64,000 nucleotides of DNA from CAWCDJ01 sp963778675 (GTDB taxonomy: Bacteria > Acidobacteriota > Terriglobia > Bryobacterales > Bryobacteraceae), in NCBI GenBank assembly GCA_963778675.1, contig CAVZVI010000011.1, positions 1,302,001-1,366,000 on the forward strand, read 5' to 3'. This document shows positions 43,817 to 53,547 of the stretch, in pieces. Under the pieces are notes generated by a model. It made no database searches. It was not told where the DNA came from and saw only the letters and a list, made by a program, of their open reading frames with translations. The position numbers and the translations under genes are program-made. Every line of letters starts with the position of its first letter. Positions within the stretch are counted from its first letter, which is position 1.

Positions 43817-43896
43817 AGGTTTAGCTCCTGAGCCCAGTGTAGGCCCACGGACCTCGCAGAGATGTACGAGCGATTCCTTAGTACTATGGATTCGAG

Positions 43897-44664
43897 ATGG
43901 CGAACCGACAGTTCGACCTGGCCGGAAAGGTAGCGCTGATCACCGGTGGATCCCGGGGATTGGGCGAGGAGATCGCCGGAGGCATGGCGGAGGCAGGCGC
44001 CTCGCTGGTGCTGCTGGCCCGGCGCGACGAGTGGTTGCGCCCGGCGGTGGCGCGCCTCCAGGAGCTGGGGGCCCGGTGCGAGGGGATGGTCTGCGATGTC
44101 TCCGACCCGTTGGCCGCGGCCGGCGCGGTGCGCCTGGCTCTTGCCTCCTTTGGAAGAATCGACATCCTCGTGAATAATGCCGGAATCACCTGGGCCAGCC
44201 CCGCCGAAGAGATGCCGGCTGAGAAATTCCGCAACGTCGTCGACGTCAACCTGACGGGAGCGTTTCTGATGTCCCAGGCGGCGGGAAAGGAAATGATCCG
44301 GCAGCAAAGCGGGTCGATCATTAATGTGGCCTCGATTGCCGGACTGCGAGCCATGCCCGGATCCATTCATTCGGCCGGCTACGTCGCCTCCAAAGGAGGG
44401 CTGATCGCTCTCACCCGCGAACTGGCGGTGAAGTGGGCGCCCCACGGCATCCGTGTGAACGCCATTGCGCCCGGATTCTTCCCGTCTCGAATGACGGAAC
44501 GGGTGCTCGAAGCGCACCAGGCCGCGATCGAGAAGCGCATCCCGATGGGCCGCGTCGGCCGTGCCGGAGAACTCAAAGGCGTAGCCGTGTTTCTGGCTTC
44601 CGCCGCTGCTTCCTATATCACGGGACAGACGATCGCGGTGGACGGCGGCGCGACCGCGGAATGA
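43897..44664 (+). CDS. Short-chain dehydrogenase/reductase, FabG-like
   Basis: 255 residues. TGGSRGLGEEIAGG at the nucleotide site, VNNAGITWASP, the catalytic Ser and Tyr-x3-Lys in SIHSAGYVASKGG, PGFFPSRMTE and the end ITGQTIAVDGGATAE. Close in form to gluconate-5-dehydrogenase/3-oxoacyl reductase types; substrate not defined. Followed 43 bases later by the DtxR-type regulator on the same strand. Confidence 0.88.
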   Translation: MANRQFDLAGKVALITGGSRGLGEEIAGGMAEAGASLVLLARRDEWLRPAVARLQELGARCEGMVCDVSDPLAAAGAVRLALASFGRIDILVNNAGITWASPAEEMPAEKFRNVVDVNLTGAFLMSQAAGKEMIRQQSGSIINVASIAGLRAMPGSIHSAGYVASKGGLIALTRELAVKWAPHGIRVNAIAPGFFPSRMTERVLEAHQAAIEKRIPMGRVGRAGELKGVAVFLASAAASYITGQTIAVDGGATAE

Positions 44665-44707
44665 GGCGGGAGCCCGCCGCGCCCTTGTACAATCGTGGTT
44701 AGCCCGC

Positions 44708-45364
44708 GTGCGAATTACCATCTCCAAAGAGAACTACCTCAAAGCCATCGCCGAGGCCGCGTCGGAGGGAGAAACGGTGAAGGCGGTGACCCTCACCCGC
44801 TGGCTGAACGTGTCGGCGCCGGCGGTAACCATGGCGATCCGCAGGTTGAAACGCGATGCCTTGATCTCGGTGGGAGAGGAAGGCCAGATCGCGCTGACGC
44901 CCGCCGGAAGCGAAATCGCCAGCCGCCTGCTCAACCGCCATCACCTGATCGAACGGATGCTCACCGAGATCTTCGGCCTGGAATGGTACAAGGTTCACGA
45001 CGAGGCGGAGCAACTGGAGCACGCCGTCTCCGCCGACTTCGAACACAAGCTGATCGAAAAACTGGGGACCGGCGGAGTGTGCCCCCACGGCAACATCGTG
45101 GGGATGGATTCGCCTGGCCAGCGGAGACGCCGCGGGCTCAAGCCGCTGGACGAGGCCGGTCCCGGTGAGCGACTGGATGTGGTGAGCGTCTTCGAGCGGG
45201 ATCGCGCCCTGCTAGAACGGCTGGACCAGTCCGGTATCCGGCCGGGCGTGCGCCTGCGCCTCGTCTCGCCGGGGCAGCAGATCGAAATGCAATCGGGCGC
45301 CAGGCGGATCTGTATCGACCGGGCCGCCGCCGCCAAGGTATGGGTAAAACCGGCGCGAGACTGA
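44708..45364 (+). CDS. DtxR/MntR-family metal-dependent regulator
   Basis: 218 residues from a GTG start. N-terminal winged helix (KENYLKAIAEAA ... VSAPAVTMAIRRLKRDALI), the helical metal-binding and dimerisation domain (HHLIERMLTEIFGLEWYKVHDEAEQLEHAVS with GTGGVCPHGNIVG), and a C-terminal FeoA/SH3-like domain (about 145-215). Binds Mn2+ or Fe2+ in the family. No metal transporter is adjacent, so its targets are elsewhere. Confidence 0.9.
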   Translation: MRITISKENYLKAIAEAASEGETVKAVTLTRWLNVSAPAVTMAIRRLKRDALISVGEEGQIALTPAGSEIASRLLNRHHLIERMLTEIFGLEWYKVHDEAEQLEHAVSADFEHKLIEKLGTGGVCPHGNIVGMDSPGQRRRRGLKPLDEAGPGERLDVVSVFERDRALLERLDQSGIRPGVRLRLVSPGQQIEMQSGARRICIDRAAAAKVWVKPARD

Positions 45365-45366
45365 CC

Positions 45367-46245
45367 CTACTCAGACTTCGAGTAGTAGTACGTATACTTG
45401 CTGTACAGTTCCGATGCGCGCGCGCCGTTGGCTACGATGCCCAGCACGTTGTTCTCGCATAGCGACTGCATGGCGCGGGTGACGTTGTCGAAAGTGGTGC
45501 TTCCGATCTTCACCACGAGGACCGTGCCGTCGGCCAGCGTGGCGAGCAGGTTCGCATCGGCCGAAAACAGCAGCGGCGGCGTATCGAAAATCGCCCAGTT
45601 GAAAAGGCGCGGCAACTCTTCGAAGAGAGCCTTGCACTGGCGCATATTCAATAATTCCAGGGGATTCTTGACCGGGGAGCCGGCCGGAAGGACATAGAGG
45701 TTCATGCCCTCGATCCGGCGCATGGCCTGCGAAAACGCACATTGGCCCGACAGGTAGTCGGAGAGGCCGGGGGCCCGTTCGATCTGAAACAGGCTGTGGA
45801 TCATCGGGCGGCGCAGATCGAAATCCGCCAGCAGCACGGCGGTTTCGGAAAGATGTGCCTGCGCCAGCGCCAGGTTGATGGCGGAAAATGTCTTTCCCTC
45901 AGCCGGCGAGGGGCTGGTCACAATCACCGTGTGCAGCGGCTGCAGAGTTTGCAGATGGTTCAGACGCGTACGAAGCGTGCGGAACTCCTCCGCGGGAGTT
46001 TCGTGCGAATTGTTGAGGTTCAGAAGGTGCGATTCCGGAGCCGGCTCAAAAGCAACGGGCGCAACTTCGCCGAGCATGGCGGCATGGAGGTTCAACCGGA
46101 CCTGCGGCAGGGCCGTCGCAGGACCGCCCATCAGGTCCCCATCCGGCACGCCTCCGCCGGCCTCGGCTCGTGCTTCCGCGGCGGCTTCCCCGAACGCCAG
46201 TCCGCCCAGTTCCGCCCGCCGCAACGCATCATGTACCCGACTCAT
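45367..46245 (-). CDS. BY-type tyrosine kinase for polysaccharide export (CpsD/CapB-like)
   Basis: 292 residues. Starts MSRVHDALRRAE, as stand-alone BY-kinases do. Walker A TSPSPAEGKTFSAINLALA, Walker A' VLLADFDLRRPM, Walker B NWAIFDTPPLL, and a C-terminal tyrosine cluster SKYTYYYSKSE, the autophosphorylation site. Phosphorylation in this family tunes the Wzz-like partner and so polymer length. It is third in the minus-strand export operon behind the GumC-like gene, its natural partner. Confidence 0.93.
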   Translation of the reverse strand: MSRVHDALRRAELGGLAFGEAAAEARAEAGGGVPDGDLMGGPATALPQVRLNLHAAMLGEVAPVAFEPAPESHLLNLNNSHETPAEEFRTLRTRLNHLQTLQPLHTVIVTSPSPAEGKTFSAINLALAQAHLSETAVLLADFDLRRPMIHSLFQIERAPGLSDYLSGQCAFSQAMRRIEGMNLYVLPAGSPVKNPLELLNMRQCKALFEELPRLFNWAIFDTPPLLFSADANLLATLADGTVLVVKIGSTTFDNVTRAMQSLCENNVLGIVANGARASELYSKYTYYYSKSE

Positions 46246-46285
46246 ATACTCTTATTCTCCGATTCTGCCTTCGCGAGCCGCGCGC

Positions 46286-47974
46286 TCAGAGCCGCGTGTA
46301 ATGGTAATACATCGACCCGGTCATCAGGACCGCACCCACGATGACCACGCTCGACCACGCGAGCCACACCATGCGCCTCTTTCTCCGCACCAGCAAGGCG
46401 TTCTCGAGCAGCGGAATACTGCTCAACACGGGCATATTGGTGTATGCACGCACGTCCTTGAGGTTCTTGAGAGAGGAGTCCTTGACTTCCCGGGCAGCCG
46501 CCAGCATCACTCCCAGCGCCAGGCCCGCGATTGTGCCGCCGATCGCCCAGACCAGGCGGTTGGGCTCAGACGGCTGGTCGGGCAGGGACGCCGGATCGAG
46601 CACTTCCAGATTCTGCCCGGCCTTGCGCTCCTCCAGATTCTGAGCGGTCTCGGAGACCTCCTGCTTCTTGGCTTTGTCTTCGTAATCCTGCTTCGCCAGC
46701 GCGTAGTCGTTCAGCAGCGAGCTGTATTGCTGCTCGTTGATGGGGGCCGCGTCGAGCCGCTTCTGAAACTCCCCGATTTCCTTTTCCAACTGGGTCCGCT
46801 GCAGGGTCGCTTCCGCGATAGCCGCCTGCTTGTTGGCGATCGCGGTCTGCGTGATGTTGATCTCGCCTTTGATGTCTTCCAGGCTGCGCTCCATCTGGGG
46901 GTTGACGACCTTGGTGGGAGCAGTGCCGCGCGCAATCGGACGCAACGCATCCTGGCTCTCGAGCGCGGCCTTCTGCCGCTGGAGGGCGTCGATGATGGCC
47001 CTTTGCGCCACCACGTCCGGATGATTCACACCGAAGAGCTCTTTGGCCGCCGCCAGTTTGGCGTTGGCGTCCGCCAGGTCCTTTTCCAGGTTGATCAATC
47101 GCTCGTTGCGGACCGAAAGCGGCGAAGATCCCGGCATGGTCTGTTCGAGGTTCGCATTGACATAACTCAGGCGCGCCCGCAGGTTCTGGAGGTTCGACTC
47201 GAGCATGGTCTTGTCGGACTGCAGGCTGTTGATGTTCTGCCCCAGCGCCATGATCTGCAGCCGGTAGGTCTGAAGAGCCGAGGCGTTGGCCTGAGCCTGC
47301 TCCGGCAGCATGCCCGCGTTCTCGATCTTGAACTTGGTCAGCTTCGCATTCAACTGGTCCATTTTCTCTTTGGCCGATTTCAACTCGCTGCTCAGGAAGT
47401 CGTTGGTGACGGTTGCCTGGTTCTGCTGGAATCGCACGTTCTGTTCGGTGAACCGGCTCGCCAGCTCCCGGACCACCTGCTGGGCCTTGTAGCGGTCGGT
47501 GTACTTGAACTGGATGGTGAAGGCTGACGCAAAGCGGTTCCCGGCACCGCCGGCGTTGGCGATCGGGGAGATCTTGATATCCTTGTTCAGCATCTTTTGC
47601 ACGACATCTTCCATCGGAATCCTCTGGAGATCTCTCGCGTAAAGATTCAGCGACGGCTTCCGGATGATCTCCTCCAGGCTCGTGCGGCTGAGGATTTCGG
47701 TTTCCATCTGTTGCAGACGCTCAGCCATCCTTGAGTTGATGGCGCTCGGGACCAGGTTCTCCGGAACCTGTTGCGGAGTGACGCGCATGACCGCCGTCGA
47801 GATATAGGTATCCGGCCACAGGAACGCGACCACCGTGGCAACCACCAGCCCCACGAACATCGGGCCCAGGATCCATGCGCGGTATCTCCGCAGCATATCG
47901 ATGTAGTCTTCGATGTCGGGCACGCGCCGCGCGACAGTTACGGAATTCGGTGCAGAATTCGGTCCAGGTGCCAT
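46286..47974 (-). CDS. GumC/Wzz-type polysaccharide co-polymerase
   Basis: 562 residues. N-terminal Wzz domain with a membrane helix at about 35-55 (WILGPMFVGLVVATVVAFL), a long periplasmic coiled-coil region (about 150-480, rich in Gln, Glu, Lys and Leu heptads), and a C-terminal helix WSSVVIVGAVLMTG at about 540. Spans the periplasm between the cytoplasmic kinase and the outer-membrane export protein. Second in the operon. Confidence 0.92.
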   Translation of the reverse strand: MAPGPNSAPNSVTVARRVPDIEDYIDMLRRYRAWILGPMFVGLVVATVVAFLWPDTYISTAVMRVTPQQVPENLVPSAINSRMAERLQQMETEILSRTSLEEIIRKPSLNLYARDLQRIPMEDVVQKMLNKDIKISPIANAGGAGNRFASAFTIQFKYTDRYKAQQVVRELASRFTEQNVRFQQNQATVTNDFLSSELKSAKEKMDQLNAKLTKFKIENAGMLPEQAQANASALQTYRLQIMALGQNINSLQSDKTMLESNLQNLRARLSYVNANLEQTMPGSSPLSVRNERLINLEKDLADANAKLAAAKELFGVNHPDVVAQRAIIDALQRQKAALESQDALRPIARGTAPTKVVNPQMERSLEDIKGEINITQTAIANKQAAIAEATLQRTQLEKEIGEFQKRLDAAPINEQQYSSLLNDYALAKQDYEDKAKKQEVSETAQNLEERKAGQNLEVLDPASLPDQPSEPNRLVWAIGGTIAGLALGVMLAAAREVKDSSLKNLKDVRAYTNMPVLSSIPLLENALLVRRKRRMVWLAWSSVVIVGAVLMTGSMYYHYTRL

Positions 47975-48024
47975 ATCCTCCGTCCTCCTCCGCTGGTCTG
48001 ATTGGTAGCGAATCCTTTCCGCAT

Positions 48025-48756
48025 TTACGGGACGATGATCTGATCGCCGGGCTTAAGCAGGATGTTTTCGTCGATCTTCTTCCCTTTGATCACGCTGTTG
48101 TAGTCGAAAGTGAACTCCTTCATACCATCCCCGGAAGTGCGCAGGATCTTGATCTTCTTCTTGTTGGCGAAATCCCGAAACCCGCCGGCATTGTTCAGCG
48201 CCTCGAGAACGGTAGTGGGCGTCACCAGGTAATACTGCCCCGGCTTGTTGACTTCGCCGTTGATGTAGTACTTCTTGCTGCGCACCTCGATGATCTGTAC
48301 GTTGACCGAGGGGTTCTTCATGAACTCGCCGGCCTTGAGCCGTTCACCGATCTGGTTGCCCAACTCCAGGCAGGTCTTGCCGGCAGCCTCGATCTCGTTG
48401 ATCAGATTCATCGAGATCCGGCCATCCGGCCGGACGATGAACTCGCCCGAGAGCCGGGGATCTCCCCATACCTGTATTCTGAGGATGTCCTCGGCCCCGA
48501 TGACGTAGGACTTATCGGCGCTCCCGCCCGCGGAAACCGCCGGACCCGCCAGTTTCGCGGGATCGCCGGCTTTTTCGTTGGCGTCGTTCGGCGCAGCCGC
48601 GGGGATCGTGGCCTTGGGAGATTGCGCCGGCGGCGGTGCATCGGCCTTTTCCTGCTTCGGCTCCGGCTGCTGCTGCGGCTTGGTCTGAGACATCCCAGGC
48701 AATGACAACAGGGAGATCGCCAATGCCCATGAAGATAAGATTGCCGTCCTGGTCAT
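48025..48756 (-). CDS. Outer-membrane polysaccharide export protein (Wza-like)
   Basis: About 243 residues from MTRTAILSSWALAIS, which gives a clean signal peptide; an in-frame start at 48801 only adds 15 residues. A Pro/Gln/Lys-rich linker (about 25-75) leads into the Poly_export domain (SYVIGAEDILRIQVWGDPRLSGEFIVRPDGRISM) and a SLBB domain (YYINGEVNKPGQYYLVTPTTVLEALNNAGGF). No lipoprotein Cys is seen at the signal cleavage site. First gene of the export operon. Confidence 0.9.
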   Translation of the reverse strand: MTRTAILSSWALAISLLSLPGMSQTKPQQQPEPKQEKADAPPPAQSPKATIPAAAPNDANEKAGDPAKLAGPAVSAGGSADKSYVIGAEDILRIQVWGDPRLSGEFIVRPDGRISMNLINEIEAAGKTCLELGNQIGERLKAGEFMKNPSVNVQIIEVRSKKYYINGEVNKPGQYYLVTPTTVLEALNNAGGFRDFANKKKIKILRTSGDGMKEFTFDYNSVIKGKKIDENILLKPGDQIIVP

Positions 48757-49157
48757 GATTCCTGAGACCTGCATAGACTTGCCGATAGTCACACCTGTCA
48801 CTCGTTCCCGTTGGTAGAAGGGCGACTGGTGTTTAATAGTTTACAGCATTTTCAGAGCGGTGCAGAACTGCCCCGTTGGATAGTACCGGGCTGATCGTCA
48901 GGAGTTTAACCAAAGTGAGTAGTACCTCCCCGAAGGCTCGGATCCTCTTGCCGGGGCGGCTTTTCCCGCTTCTGCGCCGGCAAGATACACTTCCGCATAG
49001 TGTCTTTCTCCCAAAAACCGAAGGTACGGTTTCGAGTCGCTTGGAAGTCATAGAAAAATAGCGTATTCTCAATATAGAAATTCAGATTTCTTACGGCATT
49101 AAACGTGCTTCGAATCGCCGCGGCAGGTTGTCTCGCTGACACGTAACGGCGGAGTCC
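48757..49157. other. Divergent regulatory region of the polysaccharide and PDZ-kinase operons
   Basis: About 400 bases without a gene, richer in A+T than the flanks between 48830 and 49110. It must hold the promoter of the export operon (minus) and that of the kinase/regulator pair (plus). A sigma-70-like promoter for the plus side is listed separately. I looked for a sigma-54 -24/-12 site (GG-N10-GC) serving the export genes and found none that fits the spacing. No terminator or RNA gene seen. Confidence 0.5.
49041..49069 (+). promoter_or_regulatory. Candidate sigma-70 promoter of the sensor kinase gene
   Basis: TTGGAA (49041-49046) and TATTCT (49064-49069) are separated by 17 bases, each matching four of six consensus positions. 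The transcript would start about 80 bases before the ATG at 49158. Confidence 0.4.
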
Positions 49158-52103
49158 ATGTTTCAGGAACTCAAGTTCCAGCTATCGACCGCGATCCTCA
49201 CGATCCTGACGCTCGCCGCCGGAGTGTCCGCAGTCATCAATCTTGAGGAACAGTACAGGTTCCACCTGCCCGAAGACGGGGTAATCTGGGTCGACCGGAC
49301 CGGGGGCGTGGACGCATTGTATGTTCCGGCCGATAGTCCAGCCGGCAGGGCTGGTATCCACCAGGGCGACCGGCTAAAGAGCATCGGGGGCCTGGACATC
49401 CGCAAAGCCGCCGAAGTCACCCAGGCCCTGGTCAACGTCGGAGCGTGGCAGAAGGCTGACTACCTGGTAGTGCGCGGCGGCGTCGAGGTCGCCATCAAGG
49501 GCCTGATCGTGGGCGAAGTGGCGATGGACCGGGCGGTGCTCTACCAGTATGCCGTCGGCTTCGCCTACCTGATCATCGGCCTGTTCGTCTACTTTCGCCG
49601 CGGCAGCGCTCACAAGGCGCAACACTTCTATGTTCTCTGCCTGGCTTCGTTCATCTTTCTGACGTTCCACTACACGGGCAAACTCAACCCCTTCGACAAG
49701 GTGATGTATTTCGGGAACGTGGCCGCCGGCCTGCTTGCCCCGACGATCTTCCTGCATTTCTGCCTGACCTTCCCGGAGCCGCGTAAGTGGTTCCAGAAGC
49801 CGGCGCGGCTGAGCCTGCTGTATTTGCCGGCGATCTTCCTGTTTGCCGTCTACCTGGCCGCGGCCTCGGGAGCGCTCACCGTGGGAATGCCGCTGCTCGA
49901 GTTTCGCTGGCTGCTGGACAGGATCTGGCTGGTGTTCACCGTGGTGCCTTACCTGGTGGGCGCGTTCGCCTTGAATTCGGAGTACGGCAAGGCCGAGGAT
50001 CCGATCGTGCGTCAGCAGCTCAAGTGGCTGCGGAACGGCGCGTTCTGTGGAATTCTGCCGTTTGCGCTGCTCTACGTGCTGCCTTATGCCGCCGGGCAGA
50101 TCCCCAATGCCTATCAGAAGATGGCGGTGCTTTCCCTGCCGCTGATCCCGCTGACGCTGGCCTACGCCATTGTGCGGTACCGGCTGATGGACGTGGATAT
50201 CATCTTCCGCCGCGGGTACGCCTATACCCTGGCCACCATCTGCGTATTGGCTTCGTTTTACGGAATCGTTTTCGCGCTCGGCAACCAGGTGCAGAAGAAT
50301 TTCAAAGACCTGGGCAATACCGGGCTGATTACGGTGATGCTGATCACCGCATTCCTGTTCCAGCCCATCCGCAACTGGATTCAGGAGCGGCTTGACCGCT
50401 ATTTTTACCGCGACCGCTACGACTACCGGCGGACCCTGGTGGAGTTCGCCCGGGAGCTGAGTTCGGAGACGGACCTCGACCGGATGCTGTCGTCGGTCGG
50501 GGAACGCCTGTGCGATACCCTATGCATCAAGCACCTGGCGTTCTTCCTGGGCGAGGAGCGCGACGGTGCAACCGAGTTCCGGCTGAAAAAAGCCATGGGG
50601 TCGAATCCGCGGCTGCCCGCCGCGAGCTACGAGAGCCTGGACCTCAGCTTCCTCAACTGGAAGCTGCCGGAATCCTATCTCTTCTTCGAGCGGACCCGGC
50701 ATCAACTGGATGCGGTTTCGCGGTCGTGGCCCGCCAGCGTGCGGCGGACGATCAGCGACCTCGATCTCACCTACTACCTGGCCTGCACCGTGCGCGGCCG
50801 GATCATCGCCTACATGGGAATCAGCCGGACCACCACCGGAGACTATCTCTCGAGCGTGGACGTGGAACTGCTTCAGACCCTGGCCGGCTACGTGGGAATC
50901 GCCATTGAGAACGCGAGCCTCTACCGGTCGCTGCAGCGCAAAGTGGAAGAGTACGAGCGCCTGAAGGAGTTCAGCGAGAATATCGTCGAATCGATCAATG
51001 TGGGCATCCTGGCGGCAGACCTCGAAGACCGGGTGGAGAGCTGGAACAGCCAGATCGAGCAGTTGAGCGGCATCACGCGCGAGCACGCGCTCGGCCGGCG
51101 GCTCTCCGACTTGTTTCCGCCGGAACTCTCGGAGCAGTTTGACCGGGTCTGCGGGGAAACCGGGATTCACCATATCTACAAGTTCGTTCTGAGACCGGCC
51201 GGCACAGCCAGCGCCGCGGCTAACGGTCACAACGGCCACGGCAACGGGACTTCCACCCACGGTCTTGTGGTGCCGGCGCGGTTCCGGGAGGCTACCCTGA
51301 ACATCGCGATCGCACCGCTGGTCTCGAAGGACCAGCAGCGCATCGGCCGGCTGATCATCTTCGACGACGTCACCGACCGCGCCGAACTCGAGCAGCGCCT
51401 GGTGCAGGCGGACAAGCTGTCGAGCATCGGATTGCTGGCGGCTGGCGTGGCGCACGAGGTCAACACGCCGCTCGCCGTGATCTCCACCTACGCCCAGATG
51501 CTGGCCAAGCAGGTAGCCGAAGATTCGCAGAAATCCCTGATTCTCGATAAGATCGCCAAGCAGACCTTCCGCGCCAGCGAGATCGTGAATTCGCTGCTGA
51601 ACTTCTCCCGCACTTCCACGACTTCGTTCGGCGAGGTCAACCTGAACCGGGTGATCCAGGAAACGCTTTCGCTGCTGGACCACCAGTTGAACAAGGCCGG
51701 AATCCAACTGAAGACCGAATTCGAAGCCGGTCTTCCCGCGGTGCAGGGCAATGCCGGCAAGCTGCAGCAGGTCTTCCTGAACCTCTTCCTGAACGCCCGC
51801 GACGCCATGTCGGGCGGTGGTACCCTGGAAGTGCGCACCTGGTCGGAAGGAGCGGGCGTCAGGGCCGAGGTCCTGGATACGGGCCACGGCATCTCTCCCG
51901 AGCACATCCACCGCATCTATGACCCGTTCTTCACCACCAAGGCCGCGCGGAAAGGCACCGGGCTGGGGCTTTCGGTGACGTACGGCATCGTTCAAGAGCA
52001 TGGCGGCTCGATCGAAGTGTCCAACCGGCGCACCGGCGGAGCCAGTTTCCGCGTGGAGCTTCCTCTCGCCAAGAGCGCGAGGAAGCCGGTGAATGCCGCT
52101 TGA
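49158..52103 (+). CDS. PrsK-like sensor histidine kinase with PDZ domain
   Basis: 981 residues. One N-terminal helix, then a PDZ-like domain at about 50-115 (DSPAGRAGIHQGDRLKSIGG), eight or so membrane helices at about 130-350, a GAF domain at about 430-580, a PAS at about 600-745, HisKA with the phosphorylated His in LLAAGVAHEVNTPLAVI, and HATPase (LNLFLNARDAMSGGG, GTGLGLSVTYGI). The 7TM-GAF-kinase layout is that of the PrsK family beside exopolysaccharide/XrtA loci. The PDZ may sense a processed peptide or envelope protein. The stop overlaps the response-regulator start by 11 bases. Confidence 0.9.
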   Translation: MFQELKFQLSTAILTILTLAAGVSAVINLEEQYRFHLPEDGVIWVDRTGGVDALYVPADSPAGRAGIHQGDRLKSIGGLDIRKAAEVTQALVNVGAWQKADYLVVRGGVEVAIKGLIVGEVAMDRAVLYQYAVGFAYLIIGLFVYFRRGSAHKAQHFYVLCLASFIFLTFHYTGKLNPFDKVMYFGNVAAGLLAPTIFLHFCLTFPEPRKWFQKPARLSLLYLPAIFLFAVYLAAASGALTVGMPLLEFRWLLDRIWLVFTVVPYLVGAFALNSEYGKAEDPIVRQQLKWLRNGAFCGILPFALLYVLPYAAGQIPNAYQKMAVLSLPLIPLTLAYAIVRYRLMDVDIIFRRGYAYTLATICVLASFYGIVFALGNQVQKNFKDLGNTGLITVMLITAFLFQPIRNWIQERLDRYFYRDRYDYRRTLVEFARELSSETDLDRMLSSVGERLCDTLCIKHLAFFLGEERDGATEFRLKKAMGSNPRLPAASYESLDLSFLNWKLPESYLFFERTRHQLDAVSRSWPASVRRTISDLDLTYYLACTVRGRIIAYMGISRTTTGDYLSSVDVELLQTLAGYVGIAIENASLYRSLQRKVEEYERLKEFSENIVESINVGILAADLEDRVESWNSQIEQLSGITREHALGRRLSDLFPPELSEQFDRVCGETGIHHIYKFVLRPAGTASAAANGHNGHGNGTSTHGLVVPARFREATLNIAIAPLVSKDQQRIGRLIIFDDVTDRAELEQRLVQADKLSSIGLLAAGVAHEVNTPLAVISTYAQMLAKQVAEDSQKSLILDKIAKQTFRASEIVNSLLNFSRTSTTSFGEVNLNRVIQETLSLLDHQLNKAGIQLKTEFEAGLPAVQGNAGKLQQVFLNLFLNARDAMSGGGTLEVRTWSEGAGVRAEVLDTGHGISPEHIHRIYDPFFTTKAARKGTGLGLSVTYGIVQEHGGSIEVSNRRTGGASFRVELPLAKSARKPVNAA

Positions 52104-53547
52104 GATGATCGCTTCCCGACCCGCAATCGAACAAAAAGGCAGATTGCTCGTCATCGATGACGAGCTGGATATCCGGGAGGGGCTGGAACTGCTCCTGACC
52201 ACGGAGGGCTACGCCGTAGACCTGGCCCAGAATGGCACCGAAGGACTCCGCAAAATGGATTCGGGCGCCTACGACCTGGTGCTGCTCGACCTGATGATGC
52301 CCGACATCTCTGGTATGGAGGTGCTCGAAGAGGTTCGCCGGCGCGACCGGGAGACGCCCATCTTCATGATCACGGCCTACGGCTCGGTGGAAGCCGCGGT
52401 GAACGCCCTGAAACTCGGCGCCAACGACTACTTCTCCAAGCCCTGGGACAACGAAAAGCTGATCATCGAGATCGACCGCATGATCGCGCTCCGGCGCCAC
52501 GAATCGGAGAATACCCAACTCCGGCGGGCGCTCAAGCAGCGCTACAGCTTTCCCAACATCATCGGCAAGAGCGAGCGCATGGTCCGCCTGCTCGACCTGG
52601 TCGGCCAGGTAGCCAACAGCCGGTCCACCATCCTGGTGACGGGCGAAACCGGAACCGGCAAGGAACTGATCGCGAAGGCGATTCATGCCAACTCGCCGCG
52701 CGCCGACCAGATGTTCGTGGCGGTGAACAGCGGGTCGCTGCCGCAGGACCTGCTCGAATCGACCCTCTTCGGCCACGTCAAGGGCGCATTCACCAGCGCC
52801 ATCCAGACGAAAAAGGGATACTTCGAGGTCGCCGACCGGGGCACCATCTTCTTCGACGAGATCGGCACAATCGGCCCGGAGACCCAAATCAAGCTCCTGC
52901 GCGTGATTCAGGAGAAGGAGTTCACGCCGCTCGGCTCGACCGATCCGATCAAAGTGGACGTACGCATCCTGGCGGCCACCAATGCGGATCTTTACCAGCT
53001 CGTCAAGGAGGGCAGGTTCCGCGAGGATCTCTACTACCGGCTGAACGTGATCAACATCGCGCTGCCCGCACTGCGCGACCGCAAGGAAGACATCCCGCCG
53101 CTGGTGGACCATTTCTTCACGTACTACTGCCGGGAGAACGGCAAATTCCTCGATCCGGGCGGCCATAGCATGCTGCATTTTCAGCCGGAAGCCATGCAGA
53201 TCCTCATGGAACACAACTGGCCCGGCAACGTCCGCGAACTGGAAAACGTCGTCGAACGCGCCGTCGTGCTGGCATCGGAGACCTCCGTCCCGGTGGAGGT
53301 GCTGCCCGATTCGCTGCTGCAGGCGAACGGAATCCGGCTGAACCGCGGCGAGGGCGTGCCGCTGCCGGCGGACGCGTCTCTCTTTGAAATCGTCAACGAT
53401 TTCGAGCGCCGCATCATTATTGAACGGCTCGAGCAGTCCGGCTGGAGCCAGACGGAAGCGGCGGAGAGCCTGCGCGTACCGCTGTCCACGCTGAATCAGA
53501 AAATCAAGAGGCTGGACATCAAGATCCGGAAGAGATCGGAGAGCTAG
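52093..53547 (+). CDS. Sigma-54-dependent response regulator (NtrC/PrsR type)
   Basis: 484 residues. Receiver at about 15-130 with Asp in YDLVLLDLMMPD; AAA+ domain with Walker A GETGTGKELIAKAIH, the sigma-54 contact loop GAFTSA, Walker B GTIFFDEIG; and a Fis-type HTH at the end (QTEAAESLRVPLSTLNQKIK). It activates sigma-54 promoters when phosphorylated, by the kinase it overlaps. The neighbouring export genes are the first candidates for its regulon. Confidence 0.95.
   Translation: MPLEMIASRPAIEQKGRLLVIDDELDIREGLELLLTTEGYAVDLAQNGTEGLRKMDSGAYDLVLLDLMMPDISGMEVLEEVRRRDRETPIFMITAYGSVEAAVNALKLGANDYFSKPWDNEKLIIEIDRMIALRRHESENTQLRRALKQRYSFPNIIGKSERMVRLLDLVGQVANSRSTILVTGETGTGKELIAKAIHANSPRADQMFVAVNSGSLPQDLLESTLFGHVKGAFTSAIQTKKGYFEVADRGTIFFDEIGTIGPETQIKLLRVIQEKEFTPLGSTDPIKVDVRILAATNADLYQLVKEGRFREDLYYRLNVINIALPALRDRKEDIPPLVDHFFTYYCRENGKFLDPGGHSMLHFQPEAMQILMEHNWPGNVRELENVVERAVVLASETSVPVEVLPDSLLQANGIRLNRGEGVPLPADASLFEIVNDFERRIIIERLEQSGWSQTEAAESLRVPLSTLNQKIKRLDIKIRKRSES

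Noticed and set aside
48757..49157. Sigma-54 promoter for the polysaccharide export operon
   Set aside because: Near-matches have 9 or 14 bases instead of 10 between the GG and GC elements.
50520..52202. A 560-codon open frame on the minus strand
   Set aside because: Antisense to the PDZ-kinase, whose HisKA and HATPase motifs are intact.
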